Assembly (NCBI GenBank): GCA_027062285.1
Contig: JAMOTL010000011.1
Coordinates: 1-52,267, forward strand
Length of the DNA: 52,267 nucleotides
Source of the DNA: Nautiliaceae bacterium
GTDB lineage: Bacteria; Campylobacterota; Campylobacteria; Campylobacterales; Nautiliaceae
Direction of reading: 5' to 3'
Of the stretch, positions 28,772-37,656 are shown one piece after another. Within the stretch, counting starts at the first letter, position 1. Each line of letters opens with the position of its first letter. The notes beneath the pieces are model-generated. The model was given only the letters and a program-made list of their open reading frames with translations, was not told where the DNA came from and made no database searches. Position numbers and translations under genes: made by a program.

Positions 28772-29601
28772 TATGTTCTAAACCTTGTAGGTAATACTTT
28801 GAACTCCAATCCCTTTTTAATTTTTTTTACGTTTCCTTGCGAATCTAATTCTATTGTAATATATTTTTCCGCTCCCATATAATCTTGCGAAATAACGTCA
28901 ATCTTTATTGAATCATTTGTTATTTGTACTTTTTTAGGAGTGTCGTCAAGGCCGAAATCATAACTTTTAGCCCATATTATTTTGTTGTTTTTTATGTATA
29001 TCACTAAAAGGTCTTCAGATTTCGGATGCTGATATGAGCCTATGATTACATATCCGTCTTTAAATTTTTTTATAAAGTTTGGAAGTTGGTTGTTTTTTTC
29101 TTTAAAAACTTTCGTTTTTCCTTTTGAATAAATTTCAATATCCGCACCGTCTTTATATGTTAAAAGAAGTACTGTTAATGAACCGTTTTCTATTATCGCG
29201 TCTTTTGGGATATCAAATTTATTGGCAATGTATTGTTCTTTTTTTATGTTTAAATTTTTATCAAGGGTTACGATTACAGGTCTGTTTTTTATTTGATCGT
29301 ATCCTATAAGATAAATGTTCTTACCGTCCGTTAAAAGTTTATGTCCTTCAATCAGTTTTTTAATAACTTTTCTTTCTTTTAAATTATAGTTTGAATCCAG
29401 TTTGATAATAGCGATTCCGTTTGGATCTGGTTCATAAAAATAATAGTCGTTATCTATTTTTGTTAGAGAGTTTTTTGTAATGTGATATTTTTCAACTATC
29501 TGTTTTTCAACGGCGGTTTCTTTTATTTTATTGTCAATATTAGGATTGTTAGCGCATCCTAAGATTAAAAGTGCGGCGGGGAAGAGATATTTTATTTTCA
29601 T
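28771..29601 (-). CDS. Lipoprotein with repeat-rich beta structure
   Basis: 276 residues with a lipobox (L-I-L-G-C-A) at residue 16. The mature part repeats short units of strand, turn and Lys-rich segments such as G-K-N-I-Y-L-I-G and D-G-Y-V-I-I-G-S, suggesting a beta-propeller or similar fold. Sits between rsmD and PilZ in one operon. No enzyme motif was seen; function unknown. Confidence 0.68.
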
Positions 29602-29609
29602 AGTTGATC

Positions 29610-30197
29610 CTATTCGTAAAATGTTACGGCGCTTTTACCGAACTTTTTAGTTTTTGTTTTTTTGTATTTTCCGAGCTGTTCAGGAAAATCGTAATCGCTT
29701 TGATGTTCGATTAAAATTTTTTCCACGTTTATTTTAGGAAGTTGTTTTATTAAATTTTGAACTTTTTCATAAATATCCTCATATCCCTCTCTTATAGCAA
29801 ACGGAGGGTCGAAATAAAAAATCGCTCTGTCTTTTTCTCTTTTTAATCTTTCAATTACATCCCATATGGTATCAAAACTATCACCAAGGATAATTTCGGC
29901 TTTTTGAGAATCTTCAGGTTTTAGTGAATCTATATTTCTTTTTAAAACTTTTGCAGCTTCCGGGTCTTTTTCAAGAAAATAAGCTTTTTTTGCTCCTCTG
30001 CTTAATGCTTCGAGTCCTATACTGCCTACACCGCTGAATACTTCAACCCATGTGGAATCCGGTACTTCCCATTGAAGAGAGTTGAAAATCGCTTCTTTTA
30101 AAATCTGTTTCGTACTTCTCGTAGTCTCTTTATCGCCCATGTAAAGTTTTTTGCCTCTGTATTTACCGCCGATAATTCTTATATTACCTTTTTCCAT
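29610..30197 (-). CDS. rsmD: 16S rRNA (guanine-N2)-methyltransferase RsmD
   Basis: Methylates G966 of 16S rRNA. 195 residues: R-I-I-G-G-K-Y-R-G-K-K near the N-terminus, the T-R-S-T-K segment, SAM-binding V-F-S-G-V-G-S-I-G-L-E-A and catalytic D-P-P-F. Start has AAAGGAG and lies 14 bases inside the preceding gene. Followed closely by the lipoprotein gene. Confidence 0.93.
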   Translation of the reverse strand: MEKGNIRIIGGKYRGKKLYMGDKETTRSTKQILKEAIFNSLQWEVPDSTWVEVFSGVGSIGLEALSRGAKKAYFLEKDPEAAKVLKRNIDSLKPEDSQKAEIILGDSFDTIWDVIERLKREKDRAIFYFDPPFAIREGYEDIYEKVQNLIKQLPKINVEKILIEHQSDYDFPEQLGKYKKTKTKKFGKSAVTFYE

Positions 30198-30471
30198 AAT
30201 ACTCCTTTATGAGTTTTTTTAGTTTTGTTTTAAATTCTTCAAAAATTTTGTCAAATTCCTCTTCAAAAGAAGGTTTTGTTTTTATCAGTTTTTCAAGTTG
30301 TAGCAAAAGGGTTGTCTTCGTAAATGGTTTTACGATATCTTTTCCTATAATTATGCCTTCTTTTTCCGGATTATCGGTAATAACTATACCGTTTTCATCC
30401 AGGTAATCTTTTAAAAAATGTTCAAGAGCCCTTTGTAAAAGAGGGGAGTCACAATCAATTTTTACTTTCAT
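30184..30471 (-). CDS. Small protein with pseudo-receiver-like fold
   Basis: 95 residues from the ATG at 30471 (AAAAGG upstream). A further in-frame start at 30498 has no ribosome site. The first 70 residues follow alternating strand and helix, including I-V-I-T-D near 35 and K-P-F-T near 57, which resemble the end of a CheY-type receiver. The phospho-accepting Asp/acidic pocket is not evident. A charged helix (about 70-95) follows. It is upstream of rsmD and overlaps it. Family unclear. Confidence 0.55.
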   Translation of the reverse strand: MKVKIDCDSPLLQRALEHFLKDYLDENGIVITDNPEKEGIIIGKDIVKPFTKTTLLLQLEKLIKTKPSFEEEFDKIFEEFKTKLKKLIKEYYGKR

Positions 30472-30504
30472 TAAAACCTTTTTACATAATTTTATCAAAA
30501 AAAT

Positions 30505-30530
30505 TAAATTTTTTTTAAATATGCCGATTT
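30505..30530 (+). promoter_or_regulatory. Sigma28 (FliA)-like promoter for flaG operon
   Basis: TAAATTTT (30505-30512), a 12-base spacer, then CGATTT (30525-30530), close to the Campylobacterota FliA consensus (about TAAAGTTT-N12-CGATWT). It lies 27 bases before flaG. This agrees with late flagellar genes being under FliA. Confidence 0.6.
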
Positions 30531-30556
30531 GTATTTAGAAAGTAAAGGAGAAGGCT

Positions 30557-30913
30557 ATGGATATTTTTAGCGGAGTAAATAACATTACACGGAAGTATGA
30601 CATTAATGTTACTCAAAGCTCTGAAGTTCAAAAACCTACCGAAATTCAAAAAACAGAAGATGATTTTGCCAATAAATCCAAAGAAGAGATAAAAAGAGAA
30701 CTTCAAAATGTTATTGAAGAATTAAATAAAGCCATGAATCCTTTAAATCAGGATTTGAAGTTTCAGTTTAACGATAAAGTGGATGAGCTTATCGTACAGG
30801 TTGTAGATAAAAAAAATGATATTGTAATTCGCGAGTTTCCGCCGAAAGAAGCTTTAAAACTTATGGAAAAAATGAGAGAACTCGTAGGATTACTTTTTGA
30901 TAAGAAGGGGTAA
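30557..30913 (+). CDS. flaG: Flagellar protein FlaG
   Basis: 118 residues with a hydrophilic N-terminal half and a conserved C-terminal part (L-K-F-Q-F-N-D-K, then V-V-D-K-K-N-D-I-V-I-R-E-F-P-P). FlaG affects filament length in related species. Start ATG with AAAGGAG; first gene of a tight four-gene flagellar run. Confidence 0.9.
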   Translation: MDIFSGVNNITRKYDINVTQSSEVQKPTEIQKTEDDFANKSKEEIKRELQNVIEELNKAMNPLNQDLKFQFNDKVDELIVQVVDKKNDIVIREFPPKEALKLMEKMRELVGLLFDKKG

Positions 30914-30915
30914 AG

Positions 30916-32616
30916 ATGGCTGATTTGGGAACACTTTCCTCACTCGGTATAGGAAGCGGGGTATTAAATTACGATGTAATAGATAAATTAAAAGATGCCG
31001 ATAAAAACATAATGGTAAAACCTCTTGAAAATAAAATAGATATATTAAAAAAGAAAGAAAGCGCACTTTCTCAGTTTATAACAATAGGTTCCACAGTCAA
31101 AACCGATATACTCGATATTGCTGATGGCAGTTTATTTGCTAAAGTAAATACGAATGTAAATGGAAGCAGTGTGGAAGTCCAGGCAAATGACGGGGTTATG
31201 CCCCAAGAATTTACTATTGATGTAAAACAACTTGCCAAAAACGATATTTTTGAATCCGCAGGTTTTTCTTCTCTTACAAGTACTGTAAATTCTAATTCTC
31301 AACCTGTAAGTATAGATATCGGAGTGGGTGAGACACTCTCATCAATTACTTTACAGCCGGGTGCTACACTTGAAGATTTGAAAAATGCCATCAATGATGC
31401 AAAAGCGGGTGTAACCGCAACTATAATCGATACCGGAATAGGGGAAAATCCGTATAAACTGGTTTTGAAGGCGGAAGAAACGGGAAAAGACAACATTATA
31501 AAATTCGATTATTCAAAACTAGAAGATTTGGGTTTAAATACCGTAGTTTATAAATCCGCTCATTATTCGGCTGATACTGATTTGGTAAATAAAAGCGGAA
31601 GTACACAAACTTTTTCCATTGATATAAATGGAAAAACTTATTCTATGGATGTTGCGGATTCTGCCAGCGTAAAAGACTTTATTGATGCTATAAATAACGG
31701 GGAGCTTAAAGATAATGAAGGAAATTCACTGGATATTAGCGCTGATTTTGTGGATGGATATATTCAGTTTAATTTGAAGGCTATAGGCGATATTAAAATC
31801 AATGATGATAATTTAACAACTTCTTTTAATGAAAATACCGATTTTACTAATGATAATAGAATACAAACGGCGCAAAATTCAAAATTTACTTATAACGGGG
31901 TGGAAATAGAAAGAAGTTCTAATACCGTAGAGGATTTGATTACGGGAGTTAAAATAGAACTGAAATCTACCGGGGAATCAAAAATAAAAATTGATAACAA
32001 TATAGATTCGATTGTAGAAAGTATTAAAAAATTCGTAGCCGATTATAACGCAATGGTGAGTAACATTCAAAATCTTACGGCTTTTAATAAAGATACCGGG
32101 GATGTCGGGCTGTTTCAAGGAGACGGTGATTTTACGAGATTAGAGAGTATATTCAGTAAGGATTTATTCGGGACTACATTTAGTTATAAAACAGAAAAAA
32201 TGGATAGAAATGGAAACAAATATACGTTAAATGCTTTTTTTTCAGCGGCAAATGCCGGATTTTCAATGGATAGAAACGGAATGATAAGTTTTGACGAGAG
32301 TAAATTCAAGGAAAGTTATCAAGAAAACCCGGACATTACACAAAGATGGTTTGAGACCACATTTACCAAATTAAAAGATGATTTTGAAAAAACAATTACG
32401 GGGGATAATTCTAACCTTTCTTTACTTAATAATGAAATAAAAGATGAAGAAAAAAGATATGAGGAAAGAATTGATGCTATGAAGGAATTTTTGGATACGA
32501 AATATGAGATTATGGCTAAACAATTCGCAGCATATGATGAAATGATCAATAAATTCAATGCTATGAGTCAAAGTCTTACAATGGCTATAGAACAAGCATT
32601 AAATACAAAAAAATAA
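30916..32616 (+). CDS. fliD: Flagellar filament cap FliD
   Basis: 566 residues. Terminal coiled-coil segments (S-S-L-G-I-G-S-G-V-L near the start; a long helical tail) enclose a beta-rich central part. FliD caps the growing filament and guides flagellin folding. It lacks a signal peptide, as expected for export through the flagellar type III apparatus. Between flaG and fliS, as is standard. Confidence 0.94.
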   Translation: MADLGTLSSLGIGSGVLNYDVIDKLKDADKNIMVKPLENKIDILKKKESALSQFITIGSTVKTDILDIADGSLFAKVNTNVNGSSVEVQANDGVMPQEFTIDVKQLAKNDIFESAGFSSLTSTVNSNSQPVSIDIGVGETLSSITLQPGATLEDLKNAINDAKAGVTATIIDTGIGENPYKLVLKAEETGKDNIIKFDYSKLEDLGLNTVVYKSAHYSADTDLVNKSGSTQTFSIDINGKTYSMDVADSASVKDFIDAINNGELKDNEGNSLDISADFVDGYIQFNLKAIGDIKINDDNLTTSFNENTDFTNDNRIQTAQNSKFTYNGVEIERSSNTVEDLITGVKIELKSTGESKIKIDNNIDSIVESIKKFVADYNAMVSNIQNLTAFNKDTGDVGLFQGDGDFTRLESIFSKDLFGTTFSYKTEKMDRNGNKYTLNAFFSAANAGFSMDRNGMISFDESKFKESYQENPDITQRWFETTFTKLKDDFEKTITGDNSNLSLLNNEIKDEEKRYEERIDAMKEFLDTKYEIMAKQFAAYDEMINKFNAMSQSLTMAIEQALNTKK

Positions 32617-32625
32617 GGTGGGAAA

Positions 32626-32997
32626 ATGACATATCATAAAGCGTTAAATAGTTATAATCAAATAAATACCAGTGTTGAAAGACCGGAAAAACTTATTTTA
32701 ATGTTATATGAAGGAGCGTTAAAATTTGCAAATTTCGCTAAAAAAGCTATAAAAGAGGGTAATATAGAAGAAAAAGTGAAATACATAATCAAAACTTCGA
32801 ATATTTTTATAGAACTTATTAATTCTCTTGATTTTGAAAAAGGCGGAGATGTGGCTTATTATCTTAACGGACTTTATGCTTATCAACTCGAATTGTTGGC
32901 AAAAGCGAATGCTGAAAACAATGAAAAATATTTAGATGATGTCATCAGGGTATTAAAAGGGCTTATTGAAGCCTGGAAAGAGGAGACCGGATTATGA
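32626..32997 (+). CDS. fliS: Flagellin chaperone FliS
   Basis: 123 residues, mostly helical. The motif L-I-L-M-L-Y-E-G-A-L, then A-I-K-E-G-N and the D-F-E-K-G-G-D-V-A segment fit FliS, which binds flagellin C-termini before export. Overlaps the next gene by four bases (ATGA). Confidence 0.94.
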   Translation: MTYHKALNSYNQINTSVERPEKLILMLYEGALKFANFAKKAIKEGNIEEKVKYIIKTSNIFIELINSLDFEKGGDVAYYLNGLYAYQLELLAKANAENNEKYLDDVIRVLKGLIEAWKEETGL

Positions 32998-33242
32998 GTT
33001 TTTTAAAAGATTTAAAAATAGCGGTCATAAATAAAGATTTCGATAAATTAAAAAAAATCAGTGAGATGAATCCCGAATTCAATTCGATAGAAGAAGCCAA
33101 TGAAATGCTAAAATATATTATAGAAGCGAAAAGAATCTTAGAAGAAGAAAAGTCTTCCTTGTCTTTAGATATGAAAGAGATTCAAAAACTTAAAAATTTT
33201 TATAATTCCTCCGATAAAGGAAAAATTAATTTTAAAATTTAA
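32994..33242 (+). CDS. Small helical protein, probable FliT-like chaperone
   Basis: 82 residues, Lys/Glu-rich, with about three helices and no cysteine. It is translation-coupled to fliS, the place FliT has in many flagellar operons. No sequence motif proves the match; FliT is inferred from size, position and helix content. Confidence 0.6.
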   Translation: MSFLKDLKIAVINKDFDKLKKISEMNPEFNSIEEANEMLKYIIEAKRILEEEKSSLSLDMKEIQKLKNFYNSSDKGKINFKI

Positions 33243-33250
33243 TTAAAATC

Positions 33251-33279
33251 TTGAAAAATAAAGGAAAAAGTTTTATAAT
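33251..33279 (+). promoter_or_regulatory. Sigma70 promoter of rhodanese gene
   Basis: TTGAAA (33251-33256), a 17-base gap and TATAAT (33274-33279). This is the best consensus-like promoter in the window. An inverted repeat begins four bases later. Confidence 0.65.
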
Positions 33280-33282
33280 TGT

Positions 33283-33302
33283 CTGAATGATAGTTCATTC
33301 AG
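33283..33302 (+). promoter_or_regulatory. Perfect palindrome at transcription start of rhodanese gene
   Basis: CTGAATGA-TAGT-TCATTCAG: an exact 8-bp inverted repeat with 4-base spacer just after the -10 box and directly before the AAGGAG ribosome site. It may be an operator for a repressor, or an mRNA hairpin near the 5' end. Confidence 0.55.
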
Positions 33303-33313
33303 AAGGAGAAACT

Positions 33314-33781
33314 ATGAAAAAGCTGTTAATCGCATTAGGACTTGGTTTAGTGTTTTCGACTTCTTTGTTTGCTATTAGCGGGCCGTATGCTGATGTTTTT
33401 ATCTCTCAATTAAAAGAAAATTCAAAATACGTAAAATTTATCACCCCTCAAACTTTACATGATTGGATACAAAAAGATAAAGATTTTGCCATTTTAGATG
33501 TAAGAGAACCGGACGAATGGAAAGCTGGAGAAATTGACTGGCCTGAATATTATGAAATTCCAAGGGGTTTTGTAGATGTAATGGCGGCCCAAGGAGCGAT
33601 AGATCCTAAAAAAGTGTATGTGGTAGTATGTGCTAAAGGTGGTAGGGCTACACTTGCCGGAGGAGAGTTGGCTAAACTTTATCATTTTAAACATATTTAT
33701 GTTTTAAAAGGCGGTATGAAAGGTTGGCTTAAAGCGGGATATCCCGTTATTAACAAATTAGGGGAATTATATTTTAAATAA
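33314..33781 (+). CDS. Periplasmic single-domain rhodanese-like protein
   Basis: 155 residues from the ATG at 33314 (AGAAGGAG upstream); the ATG at 33287 lies within the palindrome and is rejected. Signal peptide to about residue 20. A single rhodanese domain follows (I-L-D-V-R-E-P-D-E-W near 60-69; active-site C-A-K-G-G-R with Cys-106). Likely moves sulfane sulfur in the periplasm, useful for a sulfur-reducing organism, but the substrate is unknown. Monocistronic with its own promoter and terminator. Confidence 0.87.
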   Translation: MKKLLIALGLGLVFSTSLFAISGPYADVFISQLKENSKYVKFITPQTLHDWIQKDKDFAILDVREPDEWKAGEIDWPEYYEIPRGFVDVMAAQGAIDPKKVYVVVCAKGGRATLAGGELAKLYHFKHIYVLKGGMKGWLKAGYPVINKLGELYFK

Positions 33782-33795
33782 TTCCCTTTTATTTT
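33762..33795 (+). terminator. Rho-independent terminator of rhodanese gene
   Basis: GGGAATTAT (33762-33770) pairs perfectly with ATAATTCCC (33778-33786) around a 7-base loop, followed by TTTTATTTT. The stop codon is in the right arm. Confidence 0.75.
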
Positions 33796-34526
33796 ACTCT
33801 GAAAAAACTGCTTCCGCTACCTGAGAAAAATCCGAAATCCTGATATTTATATAAATCCGGATATAGCATTAACGCAGGTTGTAGTAAATCATTTAATTCC
33901 GAAGGTTTATAATTTTCCAGAAGTTCAATGGTTTCTTTTGTGTCAAAATCGGTATCTTGCGGATTGAAAAAATTTTGTTTATAAGCGTTATAAACCGCCG
34001 GTGTAGAACACTCTATGGGAGGTGTTAATATCTCAAGGTCTAGCGCTTTTTCATCTCTTGGTACTACTACGTCTCCTCTTGAGTATACGTCTGCAACATC
34101 CGCATCCGTTATAAAAAAAGCCACGTCACTGCCTACTTTTTTGCCTACTTCAATCAATTCTTCAGTTGATAGATTAAGCCCACTTTTTTCATTTACAAGC
34201 CTTAAAAAAGCAGCCGCGTCACTGCTGCCTCCTCCAAGCCCGGCCATTTCAGGGATTCTTTTATGTATTCTTATTTCTTTGCCTATAAACCATTTTTTAA
34301 TATCGGGGTATTTTGTAGTAAGTTCAACATAAGCTTTAAAAACGCTATTGTCTCTGAGGACGCAGTTGATATCGCCTACGATATTGAATTTATCAGATTC
34401 TACTATTTCTATTTCATCATATAAATTTTTTACTTTCATAAATCTGGATTTTATTAAATGATAAATTCCGTCATGTCCTACGATTTTTAAAAAAATATTA
34501 ACTTTTGCATAGGCTTTAATTTTCAT
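33789..34526 (-). CDS. ispE: 4-diphosphocytidyl-2-C-methyl-D-erythritol kinase IspE
   Basis: ATP-dependent step of the MEP isoprenoid route. 245 residues, short but similar to other Campylobacterota. GHMP kinase signature P-E-M-A-G-L-G-G-G-S-S-D-A-A and C-terminal F-F-S-G-S-G-S-S-F. Overlaps csrA by 11 bases; last in uvrD-truB-csrA-ispE. Confidence 0.92.
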   Translation of the reverse strand: MKIKAYAKVNIFLKIVGHDGIYHLIKSRFMKVKNLYDEIEIVESDKFNIVGDINCVLRDNSVFKAYVELTTKYPDIKKWFIGKEIRIHKRIPEMAGLGGGSSDAAAFLRLVNEKSGLNLSTEELIEVGKKVGSDVAFFITDADVADVYSRGDVVVPRDEKALDLEILTPPIECSTPAVYNAYKQNFFNPQDTDFDTKETIELLENYKPSELNDLLQPALMLYPDLYKYQDFGFFSGSGSSFFRVK

Positions 34527-34749
34527 GTAATACCTTTGAAATCTCTTTTAATTCGTCTATTGAAACTTCTTTATTTGCTTTTTTGTTTTCATTTGTAATC
34601 TCTTCAATTAACTCGCTTCTTAAGATTTGAATTTCTTTTGGAGCTTCTATACCGATTTTTACTTGGTTTTTCGATATTTCTACAATAACTATTTCTATAT
34701 CGTCTCCGATTTTTATTCTTTGGTTTTCTTTTCTGGATATTACAAGCAT
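34516..34749 (-). CDS. csrA: Carbon storage/post-transcriptional regulator CsrA
   Basis: 77 residues: M-L-V-I-S-R-K-E-N-Q-R-I opening with the RNA-binding strand, I-E-A-P-K-E-I-x-I-L-R-x-E. CsrA binds GGA motifs in mRNA leaders; in Campylobacter it is a repressor of flagellin translation, held by FliW. No fliW is present here. It overlaps truB by 10 bases and ispE by 11. truB-csrA-ispE also occurs in other Campylobacterota. Confidence 0.96.
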   Translation of the reverse strand: MLVISRKENQRIKIGDDIEIVIVEISKNQVKIGIEAPKEIQILRSELIEEITNENKKANKEVSIDELKEISKVLHEN

Positions 34750-35570
34750 AATTCAATCCTATTTAGTAAGTATTTTACTTTTTCGTTTATTTCTATAATA
34801 GCCATATATTTATCGTATAAAACATAATAAACACCCGGCTTTTGTATTTCAAAATCTTTTATATCAAGTTTTTTTCCTAAAATCAAATCATTTTTATCTT
34901 TTTTATAATGATTTTGAGGTATTTTTAAATATTCGGCGGGATTTAACGCTTTTTCGCATTCATAAGTAAACTTTCCTTCTTTTTCTCTTTCAAGATAAGT
35001 TAAAGTTCCGTCACATCCTAATTTTTTTGCGATATCTTCTCCAAGTGTTCTTATAAAAGTCCCTTCACTTACACTTGCTCTGAAAGTTATAAAGGGATGA
35101 GAATAATTAATAAATTCAATGTCGAATATTTCTATTTCTATCTCTTTTAGTTCGATTTTTTTATTTTCTCTTGCAAGTTCGTAAGCTCTTTTCCCGTTTA
35201 TTTTTTTTGCACTGTATTTTGGGGGAATCTGTTTTTGTTTTCCGACAAAAGTTTTTAAAGTTTTTTTGATTTCTTCTTCATTAAAAGGATTTACCGGAGT
35301 GATTTTTTCTATTTTTTCAATATCCAAAGTCGCAGAAGAGGCTCCAAGCATTAGGGTTGTGAGATAAACTTTCGGGGTTTTATCTAAAAATCTGAAAAGT
35401 TTCGTATACTGTCCGCTTGCTATTATAATACTTCCACAGGCAAAAGGATCAAGAGTCCCGGAAAACCCCATTTTTTTTATTCCGTATTTCTTTTTTAAAT
35501 CCGATAAAAATTTATTGGAAGTAATATACATCGGCTTGCGGGCAACAAAAAGTCGATTTTTACACTCCAT
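34740..35570 (-). CDS. truB: tRNA pseudouridine-55 synthase TruB
   Basis: 276 residues. Catalytic Asp in K-M-G-F-S-G-T-L-D-P-F-A-C-G, then K-Y-S-A-K-K-I-N-G-K-R-A-Y. Modifies U55 in the T-loop of tRNAs. Starts one base after the uvrD stop and overlaps csrA. Confidence 0.95.
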   Translation of the reverse strand: MECKNRLFVARKPMYITSNKFLSDLKKKYGIKKMGFSGTLDPFACGSIIIASGQYTKLFRFLDKTPKVYLTTLMLGASSATLDIEKIEKITPVNPFNEEEIKKTLKTFVGKQKQIPPKYSAKKINGKRAYELARENKKIELKEIEIEIFDIEFINYSHPFITFRASVSEGTFIRTLGEDIAKKLGCDGTLTYLEREKEGKFTYECEKALNPAEYLKIPQNHYKKDKNDLILGKKLDIKDFEIQKPGVYYVLYDKYMAIIEINEKVKYLLNRIELCL

Positions 35571-35571
35571 C

Positions 35572-37560
35572 TCAGACCTTCTCTACAAAATCACTTAAGA
35601 TTTCTCTGATACTGCCTCCGAAATCAATTTTTAGTTTTGTTTTATTCCCTGCTTTGTTTATGCCTATGACTCTACCGGTACCGAAAACTTTATGTTTTAC
35701 AAGAGTTCCGTTTTTGATGGCTGAAGATTCTTTTAAATTAACTCTCTCACCTCTTATTAATCCGGCTTCGGTTAAGAATCTGCTTTTGCTTACCTGGGTT
35801 CTTTGACCTCTTAAAAATCTGCTTTTTACATAAGAGAGGGTAAGTTCTTTTTTTGCTCTGGTGATAGCAACGTAAGCAAGTCTCCTTTCTTCTTCTATAT
35901 CCGCGTCATTAAGAGGGAAAAAGCCTTCTTCCATACCTATTACAAAAAGATGCTCAAATTCAAGTCCCTTGCTTGCGTGAATCGTCATTACGTTAATAAG
36001 AGTGTCGGCAATTTTATCCTGGTCACTTTCAAGTGAAAGTTCGTTTAAAAATTCTCTAAGTGTTAAGTCGCTTTTTTCTCTCATCATTCCGTAAAATTCT
36101 TCAATGTTTCTTCTTTTGTCTTCATCTTTGTAAGATGTTGAAAGTTCTATTGTTTCTTCGATGGAATCAATTAAATCATCAAGTTTAAGTGTTGACAAAA
36201 ACTCAATCATATTTACGAAATCTTTTAGTGTTTTTGCCGCTTTTTTACTTAAAAAGTTCAAATCATTCTCTTTTATAAATTCAAAAAACGATTTATCGCC
36301 TTTTGCTTCTTCAAGTTTTATAAGAGTGGTTTTTCCAATTCCTCTTCTTGGTTTATTTACGACTCTTTTAAATGAATAATCATCGTTCGGATTTATCATG
36401 AGTCTTAGATAACTTATCAGATCTTTTATTTCTTCTCTTTCGTAAAATTTCATACCGCCTACGAGTTTATAAGGAATTCCGTAATTTCTAAGTCCATCCT
36501 CTATTGAACGTGAGAGGGCGTTTATTCTGTAAAGAACGGCTATTTCATTGGGATTCACTCCGGAATCAATAAGGTTTTTTATTTTTTTAGCTATTGCTTC
36601 CGCTTCTGCGCTTTCATTGTAATTTTCTATTATTTCTACTTCTTTACCGTCGCCTATAGCTGAGACTAATTTTTTGTCGTATCTGTTTTTATTAAAACTT
36701 ATAAGATTGTTTGCGGCTTTTAGAATTTGATTTGTGGAACGGTAATTCAGTTCTAATTTGATAACTTTCGCGCCGAAATCTTTTTCAAAATCCAGTATGT
36801 TTTTATGATTGGCGCCTCTGAAGCCGTAAATACTTTGATCGTCATCTCCCACGACACAAATATTGTTATGGGTTAAGCATAGTTTTTTGAGAAGTAAAAG
36901 CTGGATTTCATTGGTATCTTGATATTCATCTACCATGATATATTGATATTTTTGTGAAATTTCCCTGTTTAGATCTTCATTTTCATGGAGAATTTTATAT
37001 GTAAGCAGCAACAAATCGTCAAAATCGACAAGATTATTATCAAGAAGATATTTTTGATATTTTTCATAGATAAAAGCCATTTTTTTATAAATTTCTTCAT
37101 TGGCGAGGGCATAAACCTCATCGCTGCTTAAGAATGAATTTTTATATTTACTGATTTCTTTTGCCATAAAGTTAGGCGGTAGATCCGCGGAGATGGATTT
37201 TAAGATTTTTTTCTGGTCGTCACTGTCAATGATTACGAAATTATTATCTCTGTTTATCAGATGAATATAAAGCTTTAAGAATAAAAGTCCGAATTTGTGA
37301 AAAGTAAGAAGCAAAGGAGGGTGAGGGATGTTGTCTTCAATCATTCTCATGGCCCTCTCTCTCATTTCACTTGCCGCTTTATTGGTAAACGTCAGTGTCA
37401 AAGTGTTAGCAGGGTCTATTCCAAGTGAGAGCAAATAAGCAAGTCTTGTGGTGATTGTTTTTGTTTTTCCGCTTCCGGCACCGGCTAATATAAGTAAAGC
37501 TCCGTCAATATGAGTGGCCGCTTCTTTTTGGGATTCGTTAAGTTCGTCTAAAAATCTCAT
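35572..37560 (-). CDS. uvrD: UvrD/Rep/PcrA-family DNA helicase
   Basis: 662 residues from ATG 37560. Superfamily 1A motifs in order: Walker A A-G-A-G-S-G-K-T near 29-36, T-F-T-N-K-A-A, D-E-Y-Q-D-T-N, G-D-D-D-Q-S-I-Y-G-F-R-G-A, L-N-Y-R-S, T-I-H-A-S-K-G-L-E-F, and V-A-I-T-R-A. A C-terminal loop binds DNA or partners. A GTG nine bases upstream could also serve, but GAGGA lies between and favours ATG, though its spacing is short. UvrD, Rep and PcrA cannot be separated by eye. Confidence 0.92.
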   Translation of the reverse strand: MRFLDELNESQKEAATHIDGALLILAGAGSGKTKTITTRLAYLLSLGIDPANTLTLTFTNKAASEMRERAMRMIEDNIPHPPLLLTFHKFGLLFLKLYIHLINRDNNFVIIDSDDQKKILKSISADLPPNFMAKEISKYKNSFLSSDEVYALANEEIYKKMAFIYEKYQKYLLDNNLVDFDDLLLLTYKILHENEDLNREISQKYQYIMVDEYQDTNEIQLLLLKKLCLTHNNICVVGDDDQSIYGFRGANHKNILDFEKDFGAKVIKLELNYRSTNQILKAANNLISFNKNRYDKKLVSAIGDGKEVEIIENYNESAEAEAIAKKIKNLIDSGVNPNEIAVLYRINALSRSIEDGLRNYGIPYKLVGGMKFYEREEIKDLISYLRLMINPNDDYSFKRVVNKPRRGIGKTTLIKLEEAKGDKSFFEFIKENDLNFLSKKAAKTLKDFVNMIEFLSTLKLDDLIDSIEETIELSTSYKDEDKRRNIEEFYGMMREKSDLTLREFLNELSLESDQDKIADTLINVMTIHASKGLEFEHLFVIGMEEGFFPLNDADIEEERRLAYVAITRAKKELTLSYVKSRFLRGQRTQVSKSRFLTEAGLIRGERVNLKESSAIKNGTLVKHKVFGTGRVIGINKAGNKTKLKIDFGGSIREILSDFVEKV

Positions 37561-37580
37561 AATCCTCACTTTTTATTTTT

Positions 37581-37586
37581 ATTATA
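37581..37586 (-). promoter_or_regulatory. -10 box for uvrD-truB-csrA-ispE
   Basis: Minus-strand GATATAAT, 20 bases before uvrD. No convincing -35. Confidence 0.45.
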
Positions 37587-37598
37587 TCAAAAAAACTT

Positions 37599-37628
37599 TT
37601 GCAATTTATTATAAGTTTTAGTTATAAT
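37599..37628 (+). promoter_or_regulatory. Promoter of the LysR gene
   Basis: TTGCAA (37599-37604), an 18-base gap and TATAAT (37623-37628), ending 28 bases before the start. It is divergent from uvrD. Confidence 0.5.
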
Positions 37629-37656
37629 TACCATAAAAAAAGATAAAGTCGGAGAA

